A stretch of 64,000 nt of DNA from Allomuricauda sp. (GTDB lineage Bacteria > Bacteroidota > Bacteroidia > Flavobacteriales > Flavobacteriaceae), in assembly GCA_017795045.1 (NCBI GenBank), contig CP051244.1:2782707-2846706 (forward strand), given 5' to 3'. Below the pieces are notes generated by a model. That model made no database searches, was not told where the DNA came from, and worked only from the letters and a program-made list of their open reading frames with translations. A program made the translations under genes and the position numbers. Below, in pieces: positions 26,452 to 35,344 of this stretch; positions within the stretch are counted from its first letter, which is position 1, and each line of letters starts with the position of its first letter.

Positions 26452-26696
26452 GGTATCCAAAACCTTTTCTAAACTACATTTTGATCTGACCCTATAAGGG
26501 TCAACCTGCCCTATTTGTTTGATTCGGACAATGGCAGCACTAGGCGCGTGCATTTGATATTCAATGCAATGCTCCTTTGACATGCTTTCCATTTTCCTAC
26601 CATTCAACTGGCGGAACAGGTAGTTTTTGCCCAAATTTTACCTAAAAGGGATTTAATTACAATAACAGAATCAGATGACCCCCAAATCTATGCGTC

Positions 26697-27341
26697 ATGA
26701 GAACTTACTCCTTACAAATTGCGATCATCGATAATGATGAAAGCCTAAACCCTATGTATAAATTGTATTTTGAAGATACAGTGGAATACGGACTGCACGG
26801 TATTTATAGGACCGTTCATGAGCTTTTGTCCAATTTTGGAAGAAAGGCCCCGGATATCATTCTATCCGAAGTGACCTTGACCGGAATTTCCGGAATTGAT
26901 GGCCTGGAATACTTCCTCAGGAAAGATGAGGACCTGAAAGTACTGATGATGAGTCGCAAAAATGATTTCAAGCTCATCAAGGAAGCCTTTAAAAAGGGAG
27001 CCAGTGGCTATCTTACAAAACCTTTGACCAAAGAAAGGCTTTTTGCTGCCGTTGCAGCATTAGATCAACACGGTGTGGCCCTGGAACACGATGTGGCCAA
27101 AAAAATCATCCACTCTTTCCAGACCAAATCCTTTGACTCGTTTTCAAGAAAGGAAAACCAAATTGCCGAACTCCTTACCCAAGGATTCACCTATAAGATG
27201 ATTGCGGACAAGCTCTGCGTTACGCCGAGCGCGGTCAATTTCCATATTCAAAACATTTACGTAAAACTCAATGTCAACTCAAAATCAGAAGCCCTTGAAA
27301 AGCTTCGTGAAATGGAAATGCGCCAATTGAACGCAGCATAA
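26697..27341 (+). CDS. Orphan LuxR-type response regulator with Glu at the phospho-acceptor site
   Basis: 214 residues: receiver domain (about 5-125) and C-terminal LuxR-type HTH (about 145-210; SRKENQIAELLTQGFTYKMIADKL, then TPSAVNFHIQNIYVKL). The receiver keeps the acidic pair D12/D14 and the switch lysine K108 (GYLTKPLT), but the phospho-acceptor Asp is replaced by Glu58 (PDIILSEV). A Glu there often mimics phosphorylation, so the protein may be permanently active or controlled in another way. No histidine kinase is nearby. A hairpin terminator follows at 27361. Confidence 0.88.
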   Translation: MRTYSLQIAIIDNDESLNPMYKLYFEDTVEYGLHGIYRTVHELLSNFGRKAPDIILSEVTLTGISGIDGLEYFLRKDEDLKVLMMSRKNDFKLIKEAFKKGASGYLTKPLTKERLFAAVAALDQHGVALEHDVAKKIIHSFQTKSFDSFSRKENQIAELLTQGFTYKMIADKLCVTPSAVNFHIQNIYVKLNVNSKSEALEKLREMEMRQLNAA

Positions 27342-27360
27342 AACCCAAATCAAGCAAACA

Positions 27361-27391
27361 AAAAACCCTGACCAAAGTCAGGGTTTTTTAT
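27361..27391. terminator. Bidirectional terminator between the response regulator and dnaK
   Basis: AAAAACCCTGAC, a four-base loop, then GTCAGGGTTTTTT; A-rich on one side and T-rich on the other, so it can stop transcripts from both convergent genes. Confidence 0.88.
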
Positions 27392-27410
27392 TATTTATGA
27401 TATTCGAGTA

Positions 27411-29327
27411 TTACTTCACTTCTTCGAAGTCAACATCCTCTACATTATCACCTTCCTTGGCGTTGCCTCCAGCAGCGCTATCAGCACTGGCAGATGGGTC
27501 AGCACCATTGGCTTGGGCCGCGTCGGCCTGAGCCTTGTACATCTCCTCGGAAGCTACTTTCCAAGCCTCGTTGATTTTCTCCAAAGCAGGCTCGATTACA
27601 GCAACATCTTTGGTTTCGTAGGCTTTCTTCAACTCCTCCAAAGCATCTTCGATAGGCTTTTTCTTGTCATCGGACAATTTATCACCAAACTCCTTCAACT
27701 GCTTTTCGGTCTGGAAGATCATACCGTCCGCCTCGTTCAGCTTATCGGCCTTCTCTTTGGCTTGTTTATCCGCCTCGGCATTGGCTTCGGCTTCGGCTTT
27801 CATCTTTTTGATTTCATCCTCGGTCAATCCAGAAGACGCCTCAATACGGATATCTTGGGTCTTGTTGGTAGCCTTGTCCGTAGCAGAAACTTTGATGATA
27901 CCATTGGCATCGATATCAAAGGTCACTTCAATCTGAGGCGTACCTCTTGGCGCCGGTGGAATACCGTCCAAGTGGAACCTACCAATGGTCTTGTTATCCG
28001 CAGCCATAGGACGCTCTCCTTGCAACACGTGGATTTCAACCGAAGGTTGGTTATCCGCAGCTGTGGAAAATACCTGTGACTTTTTGGTAGGAATGGTGGT
28101 GTTTGCCTCGATCAATTTGGTAAACACACTTCCCATGGTTTCGATACCCAATGAAAGTGGGGTAACGTCCAAAAGAAGTACATCCTTCACGTCTCCTGTC
28201 AATACACCTCCTTGGATTGCGGCACCTACGGCCACTACCTCATCCGGGTTCACCCCTTTGGATGGTTTTTTTCCGAAGAACTTCTCAACAGCCTCCTGTA
28301 CCGCAGGGATACGGGTAGAACCCCCTACCAAGATAATCTCATCTATATCACTTTTTGAAAGACCTGCAGATTTCAATGCGGTCTCACAAGGTGCAATGGT
28401 TCTTTTTACCAAATCATCGATCAACTGCTCAAACTTGGCCCTTGACAAGGTGCGTACCAAGTGTTTAGGACCTGACGCAGTTGCCGTTACATATGGCAAG
28501 TTGATTTCGGTCTGTGCAGAGGAAGACAATTCTATCTTGGCCTTCTCGGCAGCTTCACGCAAACGCTGAAGTGCCATGGCATCCTTACGAAGATCCATAT
28601 CCTCATCCTTCATAAACTCCTCGGCCAACCAATCAATGATTTTTTGGTCAACATCATCTCCCCCTAAGTGGGTGTCCCCATCCGTGGCCAATACTTCAAA
28701 AACACCGTCGCCCAATTCCAAGATGGAAACGTCGTGCGTACCTCCACCAAAATCGAATACTACGATTTTTTGATCGGTGTCTTTTTTATCCAAACCATAG
28801 GCCAATGAAGCAGCCGTTGGCTCGTTGATGATTCGTTCCACGGTAAGACCGGCAATCTCACCAGCTTCTTTGGTGGCCTGTCTTTGTGAATCGTTAAAGT
28901 AGGCAGGAACCGTGATCACCGCACGGGTTACATCCTGACCCAAATAATCTTCGGCAGTCTTCTTCATTTTTTGAAGAATCATGGCCGATAGTTCCTGTGG
29001 AGTGTACAAACGGCCGTCGATATCCACTCTTGGGGTATCGTTATCGCCCTTTACCACATTATAGGGAACTCTGTCCGCTTCCTTTTTGGATTCAGAGAAT
29101 TTGTTCCCCATGAATCGCTTGATGGAATAAATTGTTTTGTTGGGGTTGGTAACCGCCTGTCTTTTGGCAGGGTCTCCCACCTTGATCTCTCCACCTTCCA
29201 CAAATGCAATCACGGAAGGGGTGGTACGTTTACCTTCGGCATTTGGAATTACCACAGGTTCGTTACCTTCCATTACAGAGACGCAGGAGTTGGTCGTACC
29301 CAAGTCTATACCTATAATTTTGCTCAT
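27411..29327 (-). CDS. dnaK: Chaperone DnaK (Hsp70)
   Basis: ATP-dependent folding chaperone. The start is the ATG giving [14 protein letters not shown] (638 residues); a longer frame from 29384 adds a non-conserved tail. Visible blocks are [32 protein letters not shown], the phosphate loop [26 protein letters not shown], the linker [15 protein letters not shown], and a helical lid ending in an Asp/Glu-rich tail [10 protein letters not shown] that marks bacterial DnaK. DnaJ and GrpE are not adjacent, so the usual dnaK operon is split here. Confidence 0.98.
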   Translation of the reverse strand: MSKIIGIDLGTTNSCVSVMEGNEPVVIPNAEGKRTTPSVIAFVEGGEIKVGDPAKRQAVTNPNKTIYSIKRFMGNKFSESKKEADRVPYNVVKGDNDTPRVDIDGRLYTPQELSAMILQKMKKTAEDYLGQDVTRAVITVPAYFNDSQRQATKEAGEIAGLTVERIINEPTAASLAYGLDKKDTDQKIVVFDFGGGTHDVSILELGDGVFEVLATDGDTHLGGDDVDQKIIDWLAEEFMKDEDMDLRKDAMALQRLREAAEKAKIELSSSAQTEINLPYVTATASGPKHLVRTLSRAKFEQLIDDLVKRTIAPCETALKSAGLSKSDIDEIILVGGSTRIPAVQEAVEKFFGKKPSKGVNPDEVVAVGAAIQGGVLTGDVKDVLLLDVTPLSLGIETMGSVFTKLIEANTTIPTKKSQVFSTAADNQPSVEIHVLQGERPMAADNKTIGRFHLDGIPPAPRGTPQIEVTFDIDANGIIKVSATDKATNKTQDIRIEASSGLTEDEIKKMKAEAEANAEADKQAKEKADKLNEADGMIFQTEKQLKEFGDKLSDDKKKPIEDALEELKKAYETKDVAVIEPALEKINEAWKVASEEMYKAQADAAQANGADPSASADSAAGGNAKEGDNVEDVDFEEVK

Positions 29328-29527
29328 TGTATCTAAAGTTATATCTGTTTGAAATTCATTTTTGTCTCGTTCATGAAGTGTCAATGATCATGCCACGACC
29401 CAGAATATGACAAGGTGTCAGACAATCCCCTTCAAATTCTATGAACACTCACAAATTGCCATGCTAAGGCACCTTATAGGCATAAAATCATTGAGATTTA
29501 TTTCCTGCTTTATCCCAACCTACTTGT

Positions 29528-29535
29528 TATATTTG
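29528..29535 (+). promoter_or_regulatory. -7 promoter element of sdaA
   Basis: TATATTTG (TAnnTTTG) ends 18 bases before the sdaA ATG. No -33 TTG is present at the usual distance. Confidence 0.5.
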
Positions 29536-29553
29536 GAAGAGTAAATTGGACCT

Positions 29554-30978
29554 ATGGAATGTATCAGTGTATTTGATATGCTCAAAATCGGCGTGGGACC
29601 CTCAAGCTCCCATACCCTTGGCCCGTGGAGGGCCGCGGAACGATGGATCGGTGAACTTAAAGAACAGGAGGTCTTTGATGATGTTCAACAGGTCTCAGTC
29701 TTCCTTTTTGGCTCTCTTTCCCTAACAGGAAAAGGTCATGCCACAGATATTGCCGTTGTTATGGGACTGCTGGGTACCGATCCCGTAACGGTTCCCATTG
29801 ACAGTATCGATGGAGCCATTGAAAACGTAAAGAGCAGCTCTATACTGAACTTGGGCGGAACCCATCCCATAGCCTTTGATTTTAAAAATGATATTGTCTT
29901 TAAAAAAGAATTCCTCCCCTTTCATTCCAATGGCATTCGTTTCAACGCGCAGCTGACGAATGGCAAATCTATTTCCGAAACCTATTATTCCATTGGAGGA
30001 GGGTTTGTGGTCAAGGAAGAATTGACACACTCCAAAGAGAATAAGGAAACCTTCAAAACGTTTCCGCATCCTGTAAAAACTGGTCAAGAATTACTGCAAT
30101 ACTGTCAGGAGCATCAAAAAGCCATTTCGGAAATCGTGTGGGAGAATGAACTTTCGTTGCGCCCAGCCAATGAAATCGACAAAGGATTGCAACGCATTTG
30201 GGATACCATGCTCGAATGTATGTACACGGGTTGCCATACCGAAGGAAAGCTTCCGGGAGGACTCAATGTAAAACGCCGCGCTTTTGAAATCCATCAAAAG
30301 CTGAAGGGTAACGTGTCCTACTCTACCCCCCAGGAATGGTTGGAGAGCATACGGGATACCGAAGTGAGGTTCCGGCAGATTATTAAATGGGTCAGTTGCT
30401 TTGCCCTGTCCGTAAACGAGGTCAATGCCTCTTTGGGTCGAGTGGTCACGGCACCTACCAATGGAAGTGCAGGGGTAATTCCGGCCGTTTTGATGTACTA
30501 TATGGTGATTGAAAACCACGATGCCGACTTTGATGATGTACGACAGTTTTTATTGGTGGCCAGTGAAGTGGGGAGCATTTTTAAAAAAGGGGCCACCATC
30601 TCAGCCGCCATGGGAGGCTGCCAAGCTGAAATTGGAGTATCCTCGGCCATGGCCGCTGCCGGACTTACGGAGCTGATGGGCGGTACCCCCGAACAGGTAT
30701 TGATAGCTGCCGAAATTGCCATGGAACACCATTTGGGACTCACCTGCGACCCCATTGGTGGGCTCGTGCAGGTACCCTGTATAGAACGCAATGCCATGGG
30801 AGCCATAAAGGCCATCAATGCCGCGGAGCTGGCTCTTGACACCGACCCAAATGAGGTGAAGGTTCCCTTGGATAAGGTGGTCAATACCATGTGGGAAACC
30901 GCCAAGGACATGAGTTCCAAATACAAGGAAACCTCAGAAGGCGGTCTGGCCGTAGGGGTCTTCCTTAGCGACTGTTAA
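29554..30978 (+). CDS. sdaA: L-serine ammonia-lyase (iron-sulfur type)
   Basis: Deaminates L-serine to pyruvate. The 474-residue single-chain form has the N-terminal beta domain ([24 protein letters not shown]) and the C-terminal alpha domain ([42 protein letters not shown]), with cysteines for the 4Fe-4S cluster at [14 protein letters not shown] and VPCIERNA. It has its own -7 promoter element. A decayed partial copy of this same gene lies 3 kb downstream (33681-34173), so the locus was duplicated. Confidence 0.96.
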   Translation: MECISVFDMLKIGVGPSSSHTLGPWRAAERWIGELKEQEVFDDVQQVSVFLFGSLSLTGKGHATDIAVVMGLLGTDPVTVPIDSIDGAIENVKSSSILNLGGTHPIAFDFKNDIVFKKEFLPFHSNGIRFNAQLTNGKSISETYYSIGGGFVVKEELTHSKENKETFKTFPHPVKTGQELLQYCQEHQKAISEIVWENELSLRPANEIDKGLQRIWDTMLECMYTGCHTEGKLPGGLNVKRRAFEIHQKLKGNVSYSTPQEWLESIRDTEVRFRQIIKWVSCFALSVNEVNASLGRVVTAPTNGSAGVIPAVLMYYMVIENHDADFDDVRQFLLVASEVGSIFKKGATISAAMGGCQAEIGVSSAMAAAGLTELMGGTPEQVLIAAEIAMEHHLGLTCDPIGGLVQVPCIERNAMGAIKAINAAELALDTDPNEVKVPLDKVVNTMWETAKDMSSKYKETSEGGLAVGVFLSDC

Positions 30979-31167
30979 ATGAGATCTCATCAAAAAAGAC
31001 GGCTCTAGATACTGCTTTTTTCTTTCTTAATCGGTTAAATTTCATTAGTTTAGCGTAGAACTATAGAGCAATTGGATTCTTTCATGTGACAGAGAGCTCG
31101 ATTGATTACTTCCCCCATAGAGCCGGATGTTCCAAACATCGGTTGCCTAACACACAACAACACTATC

Positions 31168-32898
31168 ATGAAAACAAAACTAAGCCTGGCCATTTTGGCA
31201 CTAGCGGTGCTAATGGCCATTCACCTTACCACCGATGAATCCCAATCCATCGTGAACAAGGACAGACAAAAAGCATCATTCAGTTTTATTAAATGTACTC
31301 CTACCACTTATCTTTTGGATGTAGTGGATTCAACCCAACAAATTGCTCCCCTTTTTGAAAACTTAGGTGATTTGAGCTACCCCATCACCACTAAAAGTGA
31401 AAAAGCCCAAACCTTTTTTAATCAAGGTCTGCGGCTCACCTATGCGTTTAACCATGCAGAGGCCCACAGGTCTTTTATGGAAGCATCCCGATTAGACCCC
31501 ACTTCGGCCATGACATTTTGGGGTCAAGCCTATGCATTGGGACCAAACATCAACGACCCCTTACCCCCCGAAGACCGAAAAATAAAAACCAATGAGGCCA
31601 TGGCAAAGGCCAAAAGCCTTATCTCCTCGGCCACTCCAAAAGAGCAGGCACTAATCCTAGCACTTACGGCAAGATATAGTGAAGATCTCACCAAAGATAT
31701 TGCGGAATTGAATATGGCTTATATGAACGAAATGGCAAAAGTTTTGAAAAAATACCCCGAAGATGCTGAGGTGCAAGTACTTTATGCTGCTTCGGTGATG
31801 AACACAGTTCCTTGGAACTATTGGGATCAAGATGGGAATCCATCCCCCAACATTCCAGAAGCTAAGGCTGCTCTGGAAAAGGCAATGGAAATCAATCCCA
31901 ATAACCCGGGGGCACACCACTACTATATTCACATGGTAGAATTACCCAAACCCGATTTAGGTGTGGCCAGTGCGGATAAATTAGGTAAACTTATGCCCGC
32001 AGCCGGACATATTGTACACATGCCCTCACATATCTACATTCGGGTTGGGCGTTATTTAGATGCCGTAAAAGCAAATCAAGCTGCCATTTTAGCGGATGAG
32101 GATTACATCTCCCAGTGCTATTCGCAAGGACTCTACCCCTTGGGGTATTATCCGCACAACATCCATTTTTTATGGTCCGCAGCCAGCTTGTTGGGTGATA
32201 GTGATATTGCCATCGACGCCGCAAAGAAAACGGCTGAAAAGGTTCCCGTGGGCGAATTTATCACCATGCCATTTCTCCAAGACTTTGCCTCCACTCCCAT
32301 GCTGGCCTATACGCGTTTTGGCAAATGGAATGAAATCTTGACCATTCCTGCCCCCAATCCAGACATAAAGCACCTGAACCTCATCAGACACTATGCCCGG
32401 GGAATGGCATTTGTACGAAAAGGAAACAAAAAAGAAGCGCAAGAAGAGCTGGATGCGCTTGAATCCTTAAAAAATGATCCAGATTTGGAAACCCTGGTGG
32501 CCACACCACATAATCCGTCCGTTAATGCCGCGAACATTGCCTATGAAGTAGTTGCGGGAGAACTGGCCGCCTTGAACGGGGACATCAACGGTGCAATAGA
32601 GCACTTGAGCAAAGCCGTAGAATTTGAAGACGGGCTCACCTACACGGAACCCGCTGCTTGGCACATTCCCACAAGACAAAACTTGGGTGCAGTCTTGATG
32701 AATGCCAAAAAATACCAAGAGGCTGAAAAAATCTATCGGGAAGATTTAAGCGTGCTCAGGCAAAATGGCTGGTCGTTGATGGGACTATACAACAGCTTGA
32801 AGGCCCAAGGCAAAATGGAAGAGGCACAGGCCATAAAAGATGAGTTTGACAAGGCTTGGAAACACTCGGACATCTCCATAGAAACTTCGATTTTATAG
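31168..32898 (+). CDS. Exported TPR protein with conserved histidine clusters
   Basis: 576 residues from the ATG giving MKTKLSLAILALAVLMAIHL, a signal peptide or membrane anchor without a lipobox; an upstream in-frame ATG at 31102 would bury it. Repeats resembling TPRs begin FNQGLRLTYAFNHAEAHRSF and recur up to ALEKAMEINPNNPGAHHYY and AEKIYREDLSVLRQNGW. Histidine clusters stand out: AHHYYIHMVE, GHIVHMPSHIYIRVG and YYPHNIHF. No catalytic domain is recognised. The stop codon abuts the ATG of an SCO copper-chaperone gene, so the two are translated together, which suggests a role in metal or respiratory-complex assembly (inference). Confidence 0.75.
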   Translation: MKTKLSLAILALAVLMAIHLTTDESQSIVNKDRQKASFSFIKCTPTTYLLDVVDSTQQIAPLFENLGDLSYPITTKSEKAQTFFNQGLRLTYAFNHAEAHRSFMEASRLDPTSAMTFWGQAYALGPNINDPLPPEDRKIKTNEAMAKAKSLISSATPKEQALILALTARYSEDLTKDIAELNMAYMNEMAKVLKKYPEDAEVQVLYAASVMNTVPWNYWDQDGNPSPNIPEAKAALEKAMEINPNNPGAHHYYIHMVELPKPDLGVASADKLGKLMPAAGHIVHMPSHIYIRVGRYLDAVKANQAAILADEDYISQCYSQGLYPLGYYPHNIHFLWSAASLLGDSDIAIDAAKKTAEKVPVGEFITMPFLQDFASTPMLAYTRFGKWNEILTIPAPNPDIKHLNLIRHYARGMAFVRKGNKKEAQEELDALESLKNDPDLETLVATPHNPSVNAANIAYEVVAGELAALNGDINGAIEHLSKAVEFEDGLTYTEPAAWHIPTRQNLGAVLMNAKKYQEAEKIYREDLSVLRQNGWSLMGLYNSLKAQGKMEEAQAIKDEFDKAWKHSDISIETSIL

Positions 32899-33564
32899 AT
32901 GGGAAAACCTTCATCTTCAAAACGAAACGGCTCCAAAATACCAATGGTACTCATTGCCCTTGGTATTTTGGCAGTTGCTTATACGATTCACAAAAAAAAA
33001 TCGGAATTGCCCGTTTTGGGACCAAAAGATTTCAATGTGGAGCTGGTAGACAACAGCTTACAGAATAATGCAGCACCCCATAGGGTTGCCAATTTTGAAT
33101 TGATCAATCAGAATGGAGAAATCATTACCCAAGAAGATTATGCCAACAAGATTTACGTTACCGACTTCTTTTTTACAAGATGTCCCAGTATTTGTCCTAT
33201 AATGACAAACCACATGGAACAGCTTCAGGAGGTTTTTCGGGATACCCCGGATGTAATGCTTTTATCCATTTCCGTAACCCCTGAAATGGACAGCGTCCCC
33301 ATTTTAAAGGAATATGCCCTCAGAAATGGGGTTATGGATTACAAATGGAATATCACTACGGGCAACAAAGAGCATATTTACAACTTGGCCCGTAAAAGTT
33401 ATTTTGCAGCTGTGGATTATGGAGATGGTGGGTTACAAGACTTTATCCATACTCCAAACTTTGTGCTTGTTGACAAAAAAAAGCAAATCCGTGGTGTATA
33501 TGATGGCACCGACAAGGACGAAATCCATAAACTGATTGACGCCATAAAAACCTTGACCGAGTAA
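32899..33564 (+). CDS. SCO family protein (SCO1/SenC/PrrC)
   Basis: Thioredoxin-fold copper chaperone for the CuA centre of cytochrome oxidase. It has an N-terminal membrane anchor (about residues 14-30), the copper motif C95-P-S-I-C99 in FFFTRCPSICPIM, and the distant ligand H184 in DFIHTPNFVLVD. The length of 221 residues is normal. It begins directly after the stop of the TPR gene with no gap. Downstream is a zone of decayed genes. Confidence 0.93.
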   Translation: MGKPSSSKRNGSKIPMVLIALGILAVAYTIHKKKSELPVLGPKDFNVELVDNSLQNNAAPHRVANFELINQNGEIITQEDYANKIYVTDFFFTRCPSICPIMTNHMEQLQEVFRDTPDVMLLSISVTPEMDSVPILKEYALRNGVMDYKWNITTGNKEHIYNLARKSYFAAVDYGDGGLQDFIHTPNFVLVDKKKQIRGVYDGTDKDEIHKLIDAIKTLTE

Positions 33565-33576
33565 TCTTATCAATGC

Positions 33577-33680
33577 TTACTCTTCCATACAGCCAGTCTT
33601 GCCTTCTTGGTCCCTTCCATTGGTCTGGAGTGCCACATGATCGGCCGAAACACTTTTCATGATGATAGAGTCTTGCCTTT
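33577..33680 (-). pseudogene. Remnant of a duplicated NTF2-like gene
   Basis: This stretch matches both ends of the intact minus-strand gene at 34791-35273: 33577-33602 matches its 3' end (same CMEE-stop ending) and 33600-33680 matches 35058-35140, with identity high by eye and substitutions scattered. A 246-base piece is missing, with the break in CTTGCC, a word present at both sides in the intact gene (34812 and 35058). It joins the sdaA remnant at a shared GAAA-CATCAAAA-like sequence. Confidence 0.85.
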
Positions 33681-34173
33681 GAAATCTATCAAAAACTTAA
33701 AGGTGATGTGCCCTACTCTACCCCCCAGGAATGATTGGAGAGCACACGGGATACCGAAGTGAGGTTCCGGTAGATTCTAAATGGGTCAGTTGCTTTGCCC
33801 TGTCCGTAAACGAGGCACCTCATTGGGGAGAGCGGTCACTGCACCTACCAATGGCAGCGCAGGGTTAATTCCGGCCGTTTTAATGTACTATATGGTAATT
33901 GAAAACCACGATTCCGACTTTGATGATGTACGATAGTTTTCATTGGTGGCCAGCGAAGTGGGGAGCATTTTAAAAAAAGGGAGCACCATCTCAGCCGCCA
34001 TGGGAGCCATAAAGGCCATCAATGCCGCGGAACTGGCCCTTGATACCGACCCTAGGTTCCTTTGGACAAAGTAGTGAACACCATGTGGGAAACCGCCAAA
34101 GACATGAGTTCCAAATACAAGGAAACCTCAGAAGGCGGTCTGGCCGTAGGGGTGTCTTCCCGAGTGATTGCTA
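33681..34173 (+). pseudogene. Remnant of a duplicated sdaA (C-terminal part)
   Basis: Matches sdaA from about 30286 to its stop, with roughly nine in ten bases identical by eye. It contains in-frame stops (TGG to TGA, CAG to TAG twice), a 4-base net loss near 33814, and a clean 186-base deletion between the two GCCATGGGAG copies (30607 and 30793 in the intact gene). The 5' half is missing. It cannot make a functional enzyme, as it also lost two of the three cluster cysteines. Confidence 0.93.
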
Positions 34174-34236
34174 AAAACAGACAAATATTTTTTCGTTTGG
34201 TTCGTTTTAAGTGTGGATACATTTAATCACCTTACC

Positions 34237-34772
34237 ATGGAAAATATTGAAATATATACCAGTAAAAAAAATCCATTTTATTGCTATTGGGTTCTTTAAT
34301 TTTTGTAGGCCTAGGAATCTGGTTTACATTAGAAGCCAATGATTTGGCAACCTCCATGAACAGAAACCCAATTCTCCTGCAAGGTGTGGGTATTTTCGCC
34401 ATACTTTTCTTTGGATTGGGGATATATGCAGGCATCAAACGCTTGGTTTCCTCCCAGCTCATGCTGATCATTTCCCCCAAAGGGTTAAATGTCGATCCCA
34501 AAAAATCAATAACGGGGCTTATTGGATGGAACGAAATTCTTGGATTTGATGAAATCAGTATCCACGGGACCAAAATTTTGATCATCAATGTAAAGAATCC
34601 GGACTCTTGGCTAGAAAAAGAAAAGAACCAACTTAGGAGACAGTTAATGAAATACAATATAGAAAATTACAGCTCTCCATTTAATATTTCCTCAAATGGT
34701 CTAAATATTGACCACGCACAACTGAAAAATAAACTAACAACATATTGGGAGGCGTTCAACGCCACGCACTAA
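34237..34772 (+). CDS. STM3941-like membrane protein with A8-tract frameshift
   Basis: The main frame (34281-34772, possible TTG start) encodes two membrane helices and a soluble domain (QLMLIISPKGLNVDPKKS, then FNISSNGLNID near the end), which I recall as the STM3941 family. No ATG lies in this frame. The ATG at 34237 opens a different frame (MENIEIYTSKK) that hits a stop at 34297. Adding one A to the A8 run at 34264-34271 joins the two into a 178-residue protein with the usual family N-terminus. It is a frameshifted gene, a slippage-controlled gene, or a sequencing error. Confidence 0.65.
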
Positions 34773-34790
34773 AACCTGTTAGCCCCGTAA

Positions 34791-35273
34791 TCACTCTTCC
34801 ATACAACCAGCCTTGCCCCTGGTATCTATCAAGTAGATGATTTTCCAGTCACCATCAAAGTCCACAAGTTGGAAAGAATTTATACCACAATGGCTGAAGG
34901 TATCGTTCAACCAAAATTCATAGCCTACCCAAGCATTGGCCATGGTCCGGTCTACCTGAATGGAAAATGAGGTCAGTTTTTCCTCGAATTTTATGCTGTC
35001 CGGAATACTGCAAATGGAGGTAAGGAATTTGGAAAACTCTTCATTGCGGAATCGGGTCTTGCCCTCTTGGTCCCTCCCAGTGGTCTGGAGCACCACATGA
35101 TCGGCCGAAACACTTTTTATGATGGTCGAGTCCTGTTTGTGAAAGCCATCAAAAAAGGTTTCAATCACCTGTTTTATCTGTTGTTCCGAATCAACCTTTG
35201 GAGGGTTTGGACCTTGGGCCGTGACCGTAAGGCACATCATGCACAAAAATGCAAAACTTAATACTGTTCTCAT
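34791..35273 (-). CDS. Secreted NTF2-like (SnoaL/DUF4440-type) protein
   Basis: 160-residue exported protein: signal peptide to about residue 19 (LCMMCLTVTAQ), then an NTF2-like fold typical of the SnoaL/DUF4440 group (IKQVIETFFDGFHKQDSTII at the start of the domain; NSFQLVDFDGDWKIIYLIDTRG at the end). The family covers small enzymes and ligand-binding proteins; the function here is unknown. A broken copy lies 1.1 kb away at 33577-33680. It is divergent from panB across 71 bases. Confidence 0.8.
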   Translation of the reverse strand: MRTVLSFAFLCMMCLTVTAQGPNPPKVDSEQQIKQVIETFFDGFHKQDSTIIKSVSADHVVLQTTGRDQEGKTRFRNEEFSKFLTSICSIPDSIKFEEKLTSFSIQVDRTMANAWVGYEFWLNDTFSHCGINSFQLVDFDGDWKIIYLIDTRGKAGCMEE

Positions 35274-35344
35274 GAGATGTAGTTTTTTGATTGAAGCCCA
35301 AATTAAACAAATCTGCTTACATTTAGCCCGTAAAAAAGAACCAA

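Larger units (their letters stand above)
26049..26679. repeat. Gene-poor segment bounded by a 16-bp inverted repeat
   Basis: GTCATCTGATTCTGTT at 26049-26064 recurs exactly as its reverse complement at 26664-26679. The segment of about 600 bases between them holds a terminator, a 21-codon reading frame at 26386 and no convincing gene. It also contains GGGTCA-type short inverted repeats near 26491-26505. Terminal inverted repeats around a small non-coding segment resemble a MITE, but no target duplication is evident. It could equally be an RNA with long-range pairing. Confidence 0.4.

Noticed and set aside
26440..26634. 64-codon minus-strand open frame in the gene-poor segment
   Set aside because: No recognisable family, no promoter match found, and it lies inside the inverted-repeat segment; an open frame of this size is expected by chance.
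27513..28569. Long plus-strand open frames within dnaK
   Set aside because: Antisense shadows of dnaK caused by its codon bias; no start signals or domains.
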